DNA of 64,000 nt. Origin: a bacterium. Lineage in GTDB: Bacteria > Myxococcota_A > UBA9160 > SZUA-336. The DNA is taken from positions 87,546-151,545 of the forward strand of contig JAAELY010000118.1 in the NCBI GenBank assembly GCA_024226335.1, in the 5' to 3' direction. Under the pieces are notes generated by a model. It was not told the DNA's origin. It saw nothing but the letters and a program-made list of their open reading frames with translations, and did not search any database. Positions 1 through 8,351 of this stretch are shown piece by piece (within the stretch, counting starts at the first letter, position 1; each line of letters opens with the position of its first letter). Position numbers and translations under genes: made by a program.

Positions 1-1
1 A

Positions 2-772
2 ACCAATTCGTGCTCGGTTCCCGTTGCACCCATCGGAACCCCCTGTAGTTCCCGACCTTCTGCGGTCTCGATCCGCTATGTGGGCGGAGGCTGCGCAGAC
101 ACCACGAACGACCAGAGTGGCGCGTACACCTGCGTGGGGGATGCCGGTACGGCCGAGCCCGTTCGGATCATCGTCTCGGAGGGTGGGAGCACCTATCTGG
201 ATACCGGCCTGCCGGCGACTCAGGAACTCGGCGATATCTCCGACGCGCTGGCAAGTGCGGCGGGTGAGTCCAAGTTCCCGACGAACACGGACATCCGGAT
301 CTACAATTCGGTCGGGACCGAGATCGAGATGCTCAGGATCCACACGTCCTGCTCGAAGAGCCTGGCCATCGGTGACCGGTTCGGTGCCATCCAGATCGTT
401 GGTTTCGACGATGTGAACTTCGGCGATACCGTCGAGTACACCTACAATGTGACCAATCCCAACGGTGAAGACGTGGTCAACGTGGCCGTGACCGACGATA
501 AGATCAGCAATGTGATCTGCCCGTCGACGACGATCCCCGCGGCTGCAACGATGACGTGTACCGCAGACCAGTTCATTTCTCTGGACACTCTGAACACGGC
601 TACGGTCACCGGCCAATCGGTGAGTGGAGCGATCTGCGATCCGGGCTTCGCCGGTGCGAACGTCACGATCGATGAGGTCGACGTCAGCACGACCAAGAAG
701 AAGAAGAAGAAGAAAAGCAAGAAGAAGGTCCGGAAGAAGGTCGACAAGAAGAAGCGCCGTCACCGTCACTAG
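2..772 (+). CDS. Secreted surface protein with Lys-rich tail (5' end missing)
   Basis: The reading frame is open from base 2, so the gene begins before the window; a GTG at 80 is only an internal candidate. The visible part has a first module with the pattern HTSCSKSLAIGDRFG, typical of a Cys-containing extracellular domain (DUF7467-like, from memory). A DUF11/DUF7507-like beta module follows (YTYNVTNPNGEDVVNVAVTD, then a CP..T/MTC Cys pair). The last 25 or so residues are almost all Lys/Arg and end in RHRH. This suggests a modular cell-surface or secreted protein whose basic tail could bind an anionic surface polymer or nucleic acid. The function is not known, and the module names are less certain than the general class. 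A strong terminator follows. Confidence 0.7.
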   Translation, partial: TNSCSVPVAPIGTPCSSRPSAVSIRYVGGGCADTTNDQSGAYTCVGDAGTAEPVRIIVSEGGSTYLDTGLPATQELGDISDALASAAGESKFPTNTDIRIYNSVGTEIEMLRIHTSCSKSLAIGDRFGAIQIVGFDDVNFGDTVEYTYNVTNPNGEDVVNVAVTDDKISNVICPSTTIPAAATMTCTADQFISLDTLNTATVTGQSVSGAICDPGFAGANVTIDEVDVSTTKKKKKKKSKKKVRKKVDKKKRRHRH

Positions 773-794
773 ACGTCGGCTAGCGTTCTCTTAG

Positions 795-838
795 AAGGCG
801 TGGAGGCTCGGGAACGAGTCTCCGCGCCTTTTCTTTTT
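795..838 (+). terminator. Rho-independent terminator after the surface protein
   Basis: A 16-bp stem (795-810 with 815-830, fully paired if two G-U pairs are allowed) closes a GGAA tetraloop and is followed by TTCTTTTT. It lies 22 bases after the stop codon of the preceding gene. Confidence 0.9.
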
Positions 839-930
839 GGGCGCTCGCCTTCGGTGGTCTTTTCGCGCTCGGGATCGCGGGGCTCGTTCTGATCTGGATT
901 CCGCTGGTCAATGCAGTCTGGGCGCTGGCC

Positions 931-1104
931 ATGCTCGCGGCTCTGGCCGCATTGCCGTTTCTGGGCGCACGAGCAGCCGTCTTCCGCCTGCGCAAAGGAC
1001 GCAAGAAGACCTTTCTGCTCGAGTTCTCGGTTGGCGCGCCGACGTGGCAGTCCAACGACGATGCGTTCTGGAAGCCGGTGAGGGACTTCTTCGAGCTGGA
1101 CTAG
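931..1104 (+). CDS. Possible small membrane protein or 5'-truncated gene remnant
   Basis: The frame ending at 1104 is open back to 784 and has coding character. A hydrophobic stretch (FALGIAGLVLIWIPLVNAVW, then ALAMLAALAALPFLGA) is followed by a basic patch (FRLRKGRKK) and a soluble tail ending in DFFELD. The only in-frame ATG is at 931, inside the second hydrophobic segment; no Shine-Dalgarno sequence is seen, and the frame upstream runs into the terminator. Either a rare start is used, or this is the 3' remnant of a membrane protein gene. No family was recognised. Confidence 0.3.
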   Translation: MLAALAALPFLGARAAVFRLRKGRKKTFLLEFSVGAPTWQSNDDAFWKPVRDFFELD

Positions 1105-1153
1105 CCCGCGGGACGCCGTCCTGGCACGACTCGACCCGAACTGGTTGTGAAAA

Positions 1154-1618
1154 TCACGACGCCACGAACACGGGCGAGAGCTTGTGGAGCAGGCGGCTGA
1201 GTTCCGCGAGTTCGCCGCTCTTGAGGCGGGAAAAACGCGAGCGATGCAGTTCGGCGAGGCGTGGAGTGATCTCTTCGACCCGTTCGAGGCCCTTCTGACT
1301 CAGGCTTACGCGCACGACCCGCCGGTCGCTCGCCAGGCGTTCGCGGTTGGTGAGCCCCATGCGAAGCAGGCGATCGAGCAGGCGCGTGATGTCCGGGACC
1401 CTGTTGGGGAGCCTCGCTGCGACTTCGAGGCACGGCATGCCCTCGGGGTCGCCTAGATACAGCACTCTCAGCACGTTGTATTGCTGCTCGGTGATTCCGT
1501 ATGCACGGCACAGGCGGGCGCTCTCGGCGAGCAGCCTCGCGTGGGTCCGCCAGACGCTCAGGAACGCCTCGGTCTCGGGCGCGCTCTCAGGGCTCACGGC
1601 GGGGTGACTCGTTTCCAT
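1154..1618 (-). CDS. MarR-family transcriptional regulator
   Basis: A 154-residue winged-helix regulator. The N-terminal dimerisation helix (EAFLSVWRTHARLLAESARL) leads into ITEQQYNVLRVLYLGDP, a recognition helix region (PDITRLLDRLLRMGLTNRER) and the wing (SDRRVVRVSLSQKGLERV), the normal order in MarR proteins. The start chosen is the ATG at 1618 (METSHPAV), where similarity begins. The frame stays open upstream to a TTG at 1897, but that extension looks like spacer sequence, and no clear ribosome site was found at either point. It is divergent from the acetyltransferase gene, which could be a target. The ligand is unknown. Confidence 0.85.
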   Translation of the reverse strand: METSHPAVSPESAPETEAFLSVWRTHARLLAESARLCRAYGITEQQYNVLRVLYLGDPEGMPCLEVAARLPNRVPDITRLLDRLLRMGLTNRERLASDRRVVRVSLSQKGLERVEEITPRLAELHRSRFSRLKSGELAELSRLLHKLSPVFVAS

Positions 1619-1918
1619 TGCGGTGGTAGTGGTATTGGGCATACAGGTGAGTGACAGGGCGCCGTCGGTAGTGAGGTCGGTATCGGGAATCATTAGCGAT
1701 TCATTCGTTTCGGCCGGAAATTCACTGTTGGCCCGGCTTCTGGCCACCCCGAGGCGTTCATTCGATTCGCAAGACTCTGATGAGACGCTAACCATTTTGA
1801 TGGTTGCGCGAACCCTCCTGCGCACGAGTAACCCCACGGAAGGCCGACAGGAGCGATTTCGGGATCTTCCCGCTCCTGCCAGCTCTTGTCCCTGCAATCG
1901 AAAGGGTCCCCGAACCGT
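1619..1918. other. Divergent spacer between MarR gene and acetyltransferase gene
   Basis: 300 bases between two divergent genes. No convincing coding sequence was seen, although the minus-strand frame stays open. It presumably carries the promoters and any MarR operator, but I could not pick out a convincing palindrome or -10/-35 pair. Confidence 0.4.
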
Positions 1919-2335
1919 ATGGACATCCTGATCCGCTCCTATCGCTCATCGGACGAAGCTCTGCTCATCGATCTGTGGCGGCGCTGCAATCTGGTCGTTC
2001 CCCAGAACGACCCCGCGCGCGACATCGCCGCGAAGCTCGCCTTCCAGCCGGATCTCCTACTGGTCGCCGAACGGAACCAGTCGATCGTCGGTTCCGCCAT
2101 GGTCGGCTATGAAGGCCATCGAGGCTGGATCCACTACCTGGCGGTGGCTCCCGAGTTGCAGCGAGAGGGGCTGGGAGCCAGGCTGATGACGGCGGCTGAA
2201 AGCGAACTGCGCAAGCTGGGTTGCCAGAAACTCAATCTCCAGGTGCGAGGCACGAACCTCGACGTGGTCAGCTTCTACGAGCAGATCGGGTATAGCATCG
2301 ATGACTGCGTGTCGATGGGCAAGCGATTGACCTGA
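1919..2335 (+). CDS. GNAT acetyltransferase, YpeA type
   Basis: A 138-residue single-domain GNAT protein. The start chosen is the ATG at 1919 (MDILIRSYRSSDE), which gives the family's usual length; a TTG 33 bases upstream is less likely. The N-terminal half contains LLIDLWRRCNLVVPQNDPARDI, typical of YpeA-like proteins. The acetyl-CoA binding motif is LAVAPELQREGLGARLM (Q/R-x-x-G-x-G/A), followed by the C-terminal strand LNLQVRGTNLDVVSFYEQIGY. It should transfer an acetyl group to an amine; the substrate cannot be read from the sequence. Confidence 0.85.
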   Translation: MDILIRSYRSSDEALLIDLWRRCNLVVPQNDPARDIAAKLAFQPDLLLVAERNQSIVGSAMVGYEGHRGWIHYLAVAPELQREGLGARLMTAAESELRKLGCQKLNLQVRGTNLDVVSFYEQIGYSIDDCVSMGKRLT

Positions 2336-2347
2336 TAGGCCGCTCGC

Positions 2348-3109
2348 TCAGTATTCGCCCTCACCGCGGTCTGGTTTCGCCATTCCAACGCGTGAGTAGT
2401 AACTCTCCGGAATGTCGTCGGCGTTCTTGTAGAAGCGCCACTCACAAGGCCGGGTCGGCTCTTCGGTGTACTCCGTGACCCACAACGGATGCCCGCCCCA
2501 CTGCATCGGAAGGATCTCGTTGTGCGCACAATGGAGGCAGTAGTACGGCACGCCTGATTGGCCCCAGCTCTCGCGATGTGCATCCCGTGTCTTTCCGAAG
2601 CGATAGGGTAAGTCGAGACGGGATGGCGTTCGTTCAATCGGATCGCCGCGGCGCATACGCCCGCCGCTACCGCAGGGGTCCATGACGATGGTGATGTAAT
2701 CGCCCTGGTCGACAACCTCCAGTGAACCGTCCTGGTCCGGACCGCCATAGTGCGAACGCATGATTTCCGCGGTGATCTGTACGCGTTCTTCGACCGTCAT
2801 GTGCAGATACCCCTTCCAAGTTCGGTACATCATCCAGGTCTCCTGAGAGCCCTTGAGAACATCGATCATGGCTCGCTCGCCGGCTTCCTCTGCGATACGG
2901 GTCAGCAAGTCCCACACCCAGTCACAGAACAGGGCGTGCAAAGCGCGGCCCTCGTCCAGTGTGTAGTTTGCCAGCGCCTTGGCGTCGTCATAGCGACCCT
3001 CATCAATGGCGCGACAGATGAGAGTTGCCGTAGGCAGGCCCAGCTCTTCGGGGTCATCCTGTCGGACCGCTCGGCCACCGGCATTGGCGAGATCTGTGAG
3101 CTTCAGCAA
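2348..3109 (-). CDS. Conserved hypothetical protein with Cys-rich C-terminal half
   Basis: A 253-residue soluble protein with no signal peptide. The N-terminal half is helical (ATLICRAIDEGRYDDAKALA, then ALHALFCDWVWDLLTRIAEE). The C-terminal half has CGSGGRM, PYYCLHCAHNE and CEWRFYK, a spacing that could bind zinc or another metal. The N-terminal half resembles the helical part of cobalamin- or corrinoid-type proteins only loosely. I do not recognise the family and assign no function. It converges on the acetyltransferase gene, with only 12 bases between their stop codons. Confidence 0.6.
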   Translation of the reverse strand: MLKLTDLANAGGRAVRQDDPEELGLPTATLICRAIDEGRYDDAKALANYTLDEGRALHALFCDWVWDLLTRIAEEAGERAMIDVLKGSQETWMMYRTWKGYLHMTVEERVQITAEIMRSHYGGPDQDGSLEVVDQGDYITIVMDPCGSGGRMRRGDPIERTPSRLDLPYRFGKTRDAHRESWGQSGVPYYCLHCAHNEILPMQWGGHPLWVTEYTEEPTRPCEWRFYKNADDIPESYYSRVGMAKPDRGEGEY

Positions 3110-3284
3110 GGTCTTACTCCTGTTCCTTTGGCGCGTTCAGAGGCCACTCGACTCCTGACTACTGTACGAGATGCGACACCGGGCTGAAGCTCCCGACCGC
3201 GATTTCCGGCTGACAATCTCGCCCGACGTTAGAATCTGATGAAGGCAGCAACCCAATGCTTGCAGCGCGGTCCAGCTGTTTCGC

Positions 3285-3316
3285 CATCCCAACATCCCAA
3301 CATCCCAACATCCCAA
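3285..3316. repeat. Four exact tandem copies of an 8-bp unit (CATCCCAA)
   Basis: CATCCCAA is repeated four times without a mismatch, ending 17 bases before the ATG of the SDR gene. It is a simple sequence repeat and can change length by slippage. Because it lies at the ribosome-site/leader position it may affect expression. Confidence 0.9.
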
Positions 3317-3333
3317 CAGACAGGCCACACACC

Positions 3334-4338
3334 ATGCCTCTGGATATGAGCAACTTCGAGTATCGTGGAATGGCTGCCTATTGGACCGGGCGAAATCTGG
3401 CCAATGGATTCGGTTCCGCCACCACCGCAGACACGGTCGCGCGGACTTTCGCCAAGCACCTGCCGGGCCGGCGAGTGCTGGTGACCGGCACGGACTCCGG
3501 CCTCGGGCGCGAGACGGCGAAAGCACTCGCCACGCACGGGGCCGAGGTGTGGGTAGCTTCCCAGACGGCGGAGGGGGCGGCCTCGACACGCACGGCGATA
3601 CTCGCGGAAGCCCCTGAGGCATCGGTCGTAGAGATGCCGGGTCTGGAGTTGAGTGACCGCGGGGCTGTTGAGCGTTTCGCCGCCCGCACTCTCGAGCGGC
3701 TCGGATCGGGCGGGCTCCACGTTCTCGTCAATAATGCGGGTGTGATGCTGCAGAACCATCGCACCTCCCCAGAGGGGCTGGAGTTCCACTTCGCAGTCAA
3801 CTACCTCGGCCCCTGGCACCTCACCAACTTGCTGTTGCCTGCCCTCAAACAGGCGTCCCCCAGTCGCATCGTCACCGTCTCATCGCACGCCATGCGTGGA
3901 GCTCACAGCCCCGCCCGAACCCGCCTCGCGTCGGTCGAAACCCTCAACTCCCCCGAGTGGGGCGATCCCTCCGGTGCCGTTCTGTACCCCGACAGCAAGC
4001 TCTACACCGCACTGCACTGCCGAGCTCTGCAGCGGCGGCTTGCTGGAACCGGCGTCACGGCCAACGCCCTCAGCCCCGGTTTCGTGCCCCGCACTAACAT
4101 CGGAGCCAAGGCTCCGCGCGCCAGACAGCTCTTTACACACACGCTCGGTGCCCTTGTGGGCAAGAACATCCCGCAAGGTGCGGCCACGAGCGTCTACGCG
4201 GCTTGTGCGCCTGCGCTGGAGGGCAAATCCGGCTTGTGGCTCGAAGACTGCAACATCTTCCTTCCGAGCGATGCCGCGCTGGATGATGAGGCGGCCGAGA
4301 TTCTCTGGAGCCTGGGCGAGCAGATCTGGAAGACCTGA
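3334..4338 (+). CDS. Short-chain dehydrogenase, retinol-dehydrogenase/WWOX-like
   Basis: A 334-residue NAD(P)-dependent short-chain dehydrogenase. The cofactor motif TGTDSGLG follows strand RRVLV; NNAG is present, and the active site is YPDSK (Tyr-x-x-x-Lys) after IVTVSSHAM. The N-terminal extension of about 45 residues (EYRGMAAYWTGRNLANGFG) and the late NIFLPSDAALD segment resemble the retinol dehydrogenase/dehydrogenase-reductase SDR group. The start is ambiguous between ATG 3334 and ATG 3346; neither has a good ribosome site. The substrate is probably a hydrophobic alcohol or ketone, which is inference. Confidence 0.85.
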   Translation: MPLDMSNFEYRGMAAYWTGRNLANGFGSATTADTVARTFAKHLPGRRVLVTGTDSGLGRETAKALATHGAEVWVASQTAEGAASTRTAILAEAPEASVVEMPGLELSDRGAVERFAARTLERLGSGGLHVLVNNAGVMLQNHRTSPEGLEFHFAVNYLGPWHLTNLLLPALKQASPSRIVTVSSHAMRGAHSPARTRLASVETLNSPEWGDPSGAVLYPDSKLYTALHCRALQRRLAGTGVTANALSPGFVPRTNIGAKAPRARQLFTHTLGALVGKNIPQGAATSVYAACAPALEGKSGLWLEDCNIFLPSDAALDDEAAEILWSLGEQIWKT

Positions 4339-4521
4339 GGATCCCAACGATTGCTCGTTCGGAAGCTCGAGATCACCGAACGGACCCATGACCGCTGTCA
4401 GCGCGGACGCAGGCTTTCACATGCCCGATTCCAGGTGACCGCGCATTGCAGGGGAAACGGAACTCGTATGCGCAATCCGATATGATGCGTACCGCGCCGG
4501 ACCCTGGCGCCGGAGGACAAG

Positions 4522-5982
4522 ATGTCTCGCATCTCTCGTGCGGCCGTTGCGCTGCTCCTGACCCTCGGCCTGATGGCCACATTCGCGGCGACACCGCGCG
4601 CCGATGAGATGCCCGCGGTACGCGTGCTTACGGCCGCACTTTCCAATGAGGCAGAGGCGATTGCGCAACGCCTCGCCGGTGCGCTCCGCTTCAAAACGAT
4701 CAGCTATCAGGATTCGGCCGACTTCCGGCCCGAGCCTTTCGACGAGCTCAACGCCTACCTGCGCAAAACCTACCCTGCGACCTACGCCGCGCTCGATACC
4801 CAGGTGGTTGCCGGATACAGCCTGCTGCTCGAGTGGAAGGGCAGCGATGCCTCGCTTCCACCGGCGCTGTTTCTGTCCCACACCGACGTGGTCCCGATCG
4901 AACCCGGCACCGAGGAGGGTTGGAGCCACCCGCCCTTTGCGGGCACGGTGGCCGACGGCTACATCTGGGGCCGGGGCACGCTGGACACCAAGGAAAGCGT
5001 CCTTGCCTACCACGAGGCGATCGAGCGTCTGCTCGGTGAGGGTTGGTCCCCGAAGCGCTCGCTCTTTTTTGCGTTCGGTCACGATGAAGAGATCGGCGGA
5101 CGTGCGGGCGCCGGCGCAATCGCCGCCCTGCTCGCGGAGCGGGGCGTGCACTTCGAGTTCGGCGTCGACGAGGGCGGCTTCATCCTCGATGGCTTCGAGC
5201 AGATCCCCGATCGTCACGTCGCGCTGATCAGCACCGCCGAGAAGACCTATTTCACCGTGGAACTCGTCGCGCGGGGGCCCGGTGGCCACTCCTCGATGCC
5301 CCCGGTCCGCAGTTCGGTCGGCCGGCTGGCAACTGCCCTCGACAAGCTGGAAAAGGAGCAGATGGATCTGAAACTCTGCGAGCCGGTTCGCGAGCAGCTC
5401 GAGCGCATGGCGCCGGAACTCTCCTTCGGCAGGCGCCTGGCGCTACAGAATCTATGGCTCTTCAAGGGTCTGGTGATGCGAGGCCTCACGGGTTCGCGCA
5501 CCAGCAACGCGATGGTCCGCACCACGACGGCGCTCACGCTGGTCTCGGCGGGTGTCAAGGAGAACGTCGTCCCGCAGGAGGCCCGGGCCTCCGTGAATTT
5601 TCGCATCCTGCCCTGTGAGACGCCCGACGATGTGCTCGAACACGTGAGACGTACCATCGACGACCCGGACATCGAGATCAAGCCAAAGGCCTGGAGCGAA
5701 ACTGCCCGCCCCGCTCGGCTCGACACACGCGCGTGGAATCTCCTGGCCGATGCCGCGCGCGAGGCGTATCCCGACGCGCTGGCGCTACCCAACCAGCTCT
5801 CCGGAGGAACTGACACACGGCACTACCGCGAGCTTGCCGATGACCTCTACCGCTTCGTCGGCGTGAAGGTGTCGGCCGAGGACATCACCGGTGCTCACGG
5901 TACGGACGAGCGGATCGGTGTCGATAGCTACGTGAACGCCGTCGGCATAACAACTGGGATCTTGCGGCGCGCGGCCGAGTAG
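4522..5982 (+). CDS. Exported M20 family metallopeptidase, PM20D1/CPS1 type
   Basis: A 486-residue zinc-dependent aminoacylase/carboxypeptidase. A signal peptide occupies residues 1-27 or so (ALLLTLGLMATFAATPRA). Metal ligands appear in order: FLSHTDVVP (His120), GRGTLDTKES, GHDEEIGG (catalytic Glu-Glu), FGVDEGGF and GAHGTDERIGVDSY. The dimerisation domain sits between VELVARGPGGHSSMPP and INFRILP-like sequence (VNFRILPCETPDD). Length and motifs match the PM20D1 branch, which hydrolyses N-acyl amino acids or dipeptides in the periplasm. It appears to be a single-gene unit. Confidence 0.88.
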   Translation: MSRISRAAVALLLTLGLMATFAATPRADEMPAVRVLTAALSNEAEAIAQRLAGALRFKTISYQDSADFRPEPFDELNAYLRKTYPATYAALDTQVVAGYSLLLEWKGSDASLPPALFLSHTDVVPIEPGTEEGWSHPPFAGTVADGYIWGRGTLDTKESVLAYHEAIERLLGEGWSPKRSLFFAFGHDEEIGGRAGAGAIAALLAERGVHFEFGVDEGGFILDGFEQIPDRHVALISTAEKTYFTVELVARGPGGHSSMPPVRSSVGRLATALDKLEKEQMDLKLCEPVREQLERMAPELSFGRRLALQNLWLFKGLVMRGLTGSRTSNAMVRTTTALTLVSAGVKENVVPQEARASVNFRILPCETPDDVLEHVRRTIDDPDIEIKPKAWSETARPARLDTRAWNLLADAAREAYPDALALPNQLSGGTDTRHYRELADDLYRFVGVKVSAEDITGAHGTDERIGVDSYVNAVGITTGILRRAAE

Positions 5983-6076
5983 CCGCGAGGGACGCGGCGA
6001 AACCCGCCTCTGGTTCCCCGATGGGAGCTGAGACAACCACCCTACGATCACTTCCGTCAGCCAGGAGCATGCGGAG

Positions 6077-6919
6077 ATGAGCATCCAGACAGAGTTGCGA
6101 GACATGGCTCTCGCTCTGGCATCGACCGAGCAGATCCCCGACATCGAAGAGATCGCATTTCCTCCGCTTTTCGACGAGCGCCAGCCCGCCGATTGCGAGT
6201 TCATGGCGCTGGCTCTCGAGGGTGGTGCCGTAGGCCTCAGCTACGTCGCGATTCCAGAAGAGGCCGGGGACCCGTATCGCGCGCTACAGCCGAGTGATTT
6301 CGTCGCGACTCACCCCGGCGAACTCGTGGCGGATTTCGGCTGTGGCGATCCGGTTCGAGACATGATTGCCATGGCCGCGCTCAACGCGATCTGTCAGCAC
6401 GTGATGCGCTTGCGGGGGCTCGCTCTCGAAGACAGTGCTGATTCGCTGGGGTTGATGCGGTTACGAGACGGCGACAAGGTCGGAATGGTGGGCTTGTTCG
6501 GTCCGTTGGTGAGGAGGCTGAGGGAAGTCGATGCCGAGGTCATCATCCTGGAGAAGAACGAAACCCTGATTCGCCGCCACCCAGAGCTCCCCATCACTTT
6601 CGATGTGAGAAAGCTGCGCGGCTGCAACAAGGTCCTGTGCACCGGAACGACCGTGCTCAATGGCTCACTCGACGAGGTTCTGACTCACTGCACAGAAGCG
6701 GAGCACGTCGCGGTACTCGGACCGACGGCCGGCTATTTTCCCGACCCGCTCTTTGCGCGCAACGTCCACGTATTGGGTGGGCGCTTCGTATGTGATGGCC
6801 CGCTCCTGATGAAGCGTATCGCCGAGCGAAAGCCTTGGCGCGAGGCAACCCGGAAGCTCTGCTTCGAGAAGAGCAACTACCAGAGTGTGCTCTTTCCTCG
6901 ATCATCGCAGACGGATTGA
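6077..6919 (+). CDS. DUF364/DUF4213 putative metal-chelation protein
   Basis: A 280-residue cytoplasmic protein. The N-terminal part matches the enolase-fold-like DUF4213 module. The C-terminal part matches DUF364, a Rossmann-like domain annotated as putative heavy-metal chelation: KVGMVGLFGPLVRRLRE, then VIILEKNE, CTGTTVLNGSLDEVL and VAVLGPTAGYFPDPLFARNV. The family is often found near nitrogenase-cofactor or metal-transport genes, but no such genes are nearby, so the ligand is unknown. Confidence 0.75.
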   Translation: MSIQTELRDMALALASTEQIPDIEEIAFPPLFDERQPADCEFMALALEGGAVGLSYVAIPEEAGDPYRALQPSDFVATHPGELVADFGCGDPVRDMIAMAALNAICQHVMRLRGLALEDSADSLGLMRLRDGDKVGMVGLFGPLVRRLREVDAEVIILEKNETLIRRHPELPITFDVRKLRGCNKVLCTGTTVLNGSLDEVLTHCTEAEHVAVLGPTAGYFPDPLFARNVHVLGGRFVCDGPLLMKRIAERKPWREATRKLCFEKSNYQSVLFPRSSQTD

Positions 6920-6970
6920 TCGCCCGAAAAACCTGTTGACGTGATTCTCGCCGGAGCGTAACCCGTCGGC

Positions 6971-7345
6971 CTAGCCGAGTTTCATCTCGAAGAAGCAGAG
7001 CTTGTTGCCGTCGAGGTCGCGCACGTAGGCACCGTAGAAGATCGGCATCCGCTCGCCCGGCGGGCCTTCGTCCGTTGCACCCATCTCGATGGCCTTCGCG
7101 TACAGTCGGTCGACGCCGTCCCGGGAGCCTCCGGGAATCGCGATCATCTGGCCGTTGCCTACTTCGTGGGGTTTCTCGTCATAGGGGATGCAGAGCGAGA
7201 GCATCGCCTGGTCCGTCGAGGTGCCGTAGAACTTGATGCGATCCATGCCGAAGAGCTGCTTGGCACCGATCTCAGCGAGCAGCGCGTCGTAAAAGGCGAC
7301 CGCGCGATCCATGTCGCTGGTGCCGATGGTGGTGTATCCGAGCAT
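6971..7345 (-). CDS. VOC/glyoxalase-fold protein
   Basis: A 124-residue protein of the vicinal oxygen chelate superfamily: MLGYTTIGTSDMDRAVAFYD, then FYGTSTDQAMLSLCIP, AIEMGATDEGPPGER and FYGAYVRDLDGNKLCFFEMK. The start is fixed by a strong GAGGAG ribosome site just before the ATG at 7345; the upstream open frame is not used. The first metal ligand (usually His at the start of the first strand) is Thr here, while the C-terminal Glu is kept, so it may bind a ligand without glyoxalase activity. Confidence 0.85.
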   Translation of the reverse strand: MLGYTTIGTSDMDRAVAFYDALLAEIGAKQLFGMDRIKFYGTSTDQAMLSLCIPYDEKPHEVGNGQMIAIPGGSRDGVDRLYAKAIEMGATDEGPPGERMPIFYGAYVRDLDGNKLCFFEMKLG

Positions 7346-7415
7346 CTCTGATCTCCTCGTGCAGGGTGCGCGAGCATAACCCACTTCACCCCGCGTGGGG
7401 CGCCGGCGGCCTGGT

Positions 7416-8351
7416 TCATTTTGCCTCTGCGAGCTGTCTCGAGTCGGATGCTCTCTCGTCTTGAGGGGAGAGGATGATCTCGCGGGCCAGCACCCCAACG
7501 GTCAGCACGATGATCGCGCCGATGCCGGTGTGGAGGCCCGTTAGCTCGAAAGGCAGGCGGAGAAGCACGTTGGCGACGCCGACGACGATCTGCAGAGTGA
7601 CCAGACCGGCCGCTGCCTGGCTCAGGCCCGCTGCTCGGGTGGTGCCGCGGGTGGACCACACCATGGCCAGGGTGGATACGAGGAGGAGAAGGCCATTGAG
7701 CCGGTGCGCGACGTGCAGCCCGACCGGCCCGACGAGGGTGGGTACGATTGATTCGCCATCGCAGGTCGGGAACGAAGAGCATGCGAGCCCCGCGTACTGA
7801 CTCGAAACGAGGCCGCCCAGCAGGAGTTGAAGGAGGAGAATGGAGGCGACTAGTGTCACGAGCACGCGAGTGCCGGCCGCAATGGCAGAACGCTCAACCC
7901 CGGCCGAGCCCCGTTCACGCAGTTCGCGGTAGAGCAGGAACAGCGTCAAGCAGAAGCCATTGCCCAGGATCAGGTGAATGCTGACGGTCCAGGGGGCGAG
8001 CTTGAGCAGGACGGTCAGGCCTCCGAAGACCGCCTGGGTGAGGAGCAGCAGCCAGGCAAAGGTCAACCGCCAACGCATCCGTTCACGCAAGTCGCGGTTT
8101 CGCAGGCACAGCCAGGACAACACCATCAGGCCCATGGAGACGGCGCCCGCCAGGGCGCGGTGACTCCACTCGAAAGCCACAAGGACATCGAATTCCGGGA
8201 CCAGTTCGCCGAAGCAGAGTGGCCAATCGGGACACGCCAGGCCCGCCCCCCGGGCACGAACGCTCGCACCCAGCACGATGAGGCAGAGCGTGACCATGCT
8301 CAACGCCGCGAAGCCTCGCGCCACCCACTTGCTACGTGCCGAGACGCTCAT
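7416..8351 (-). CDS. ctaA: Heme A synthase (COX15/CtaA)
   Basis: A 311-residue polytopic membrane protein with about eight helices that oxidises heme O to heme A for cytochrome c oxidase. The hallmarks are GAGLACPDWPLCFG in the first loop and heme-ligand histidines in EWSHRALAG, VSIHLILGN, LHVAHRLNG and GLHTGIGA. The loop CSSFPTCDG in the second half carries the Cys pair seen in many bacterial enzymes. It indicates an aa3- or caa3-type oxidase and aerobic life. No oxidase genes lie nearby. Confidence 0.93.
   Translation of the reverse strand: MSVSARSKWVARGFAALSMVTLCLIVLGASVRARGAGLACPDWPLCFGELVPEFDVLVAFEWSHRALAGAVSMGLMVLSWLCLRNRDLRERMRWRLTFAWLLLLTQAVFGGLTVLLKLAPWTVSIHLILGNGFCLTLFLLYRELRERGSAGVERSAIAAGTRVLVTLVASILLLQLLLGGLVSSQYAGLACSSFPTCDGESIVPTLVGPVGLHVAHRLNGLLLLVSTLAMVWSTRGTTRAAGLSQAAAGLVTLQIVVGVANVLLRLPFELTGLHTGIGAIIVLTVGVLAREIILSPQDERASDSRQLAEAK

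Noticed and set aside
1619..1897. N-terminal extension of the MarR protein to a TTG at 1897
   Set aside because: The extension has no MarR similarity or protein-like composition; the domain starts naturally after the ATG at 1618.
3285..3316. CATCCCAA array as protein-coding repeat (N-terminal extension from ATG 3256)
   Set aside because: The extension has no SDR similarity and no ribosome site; the SDR domain starts well after 3334.
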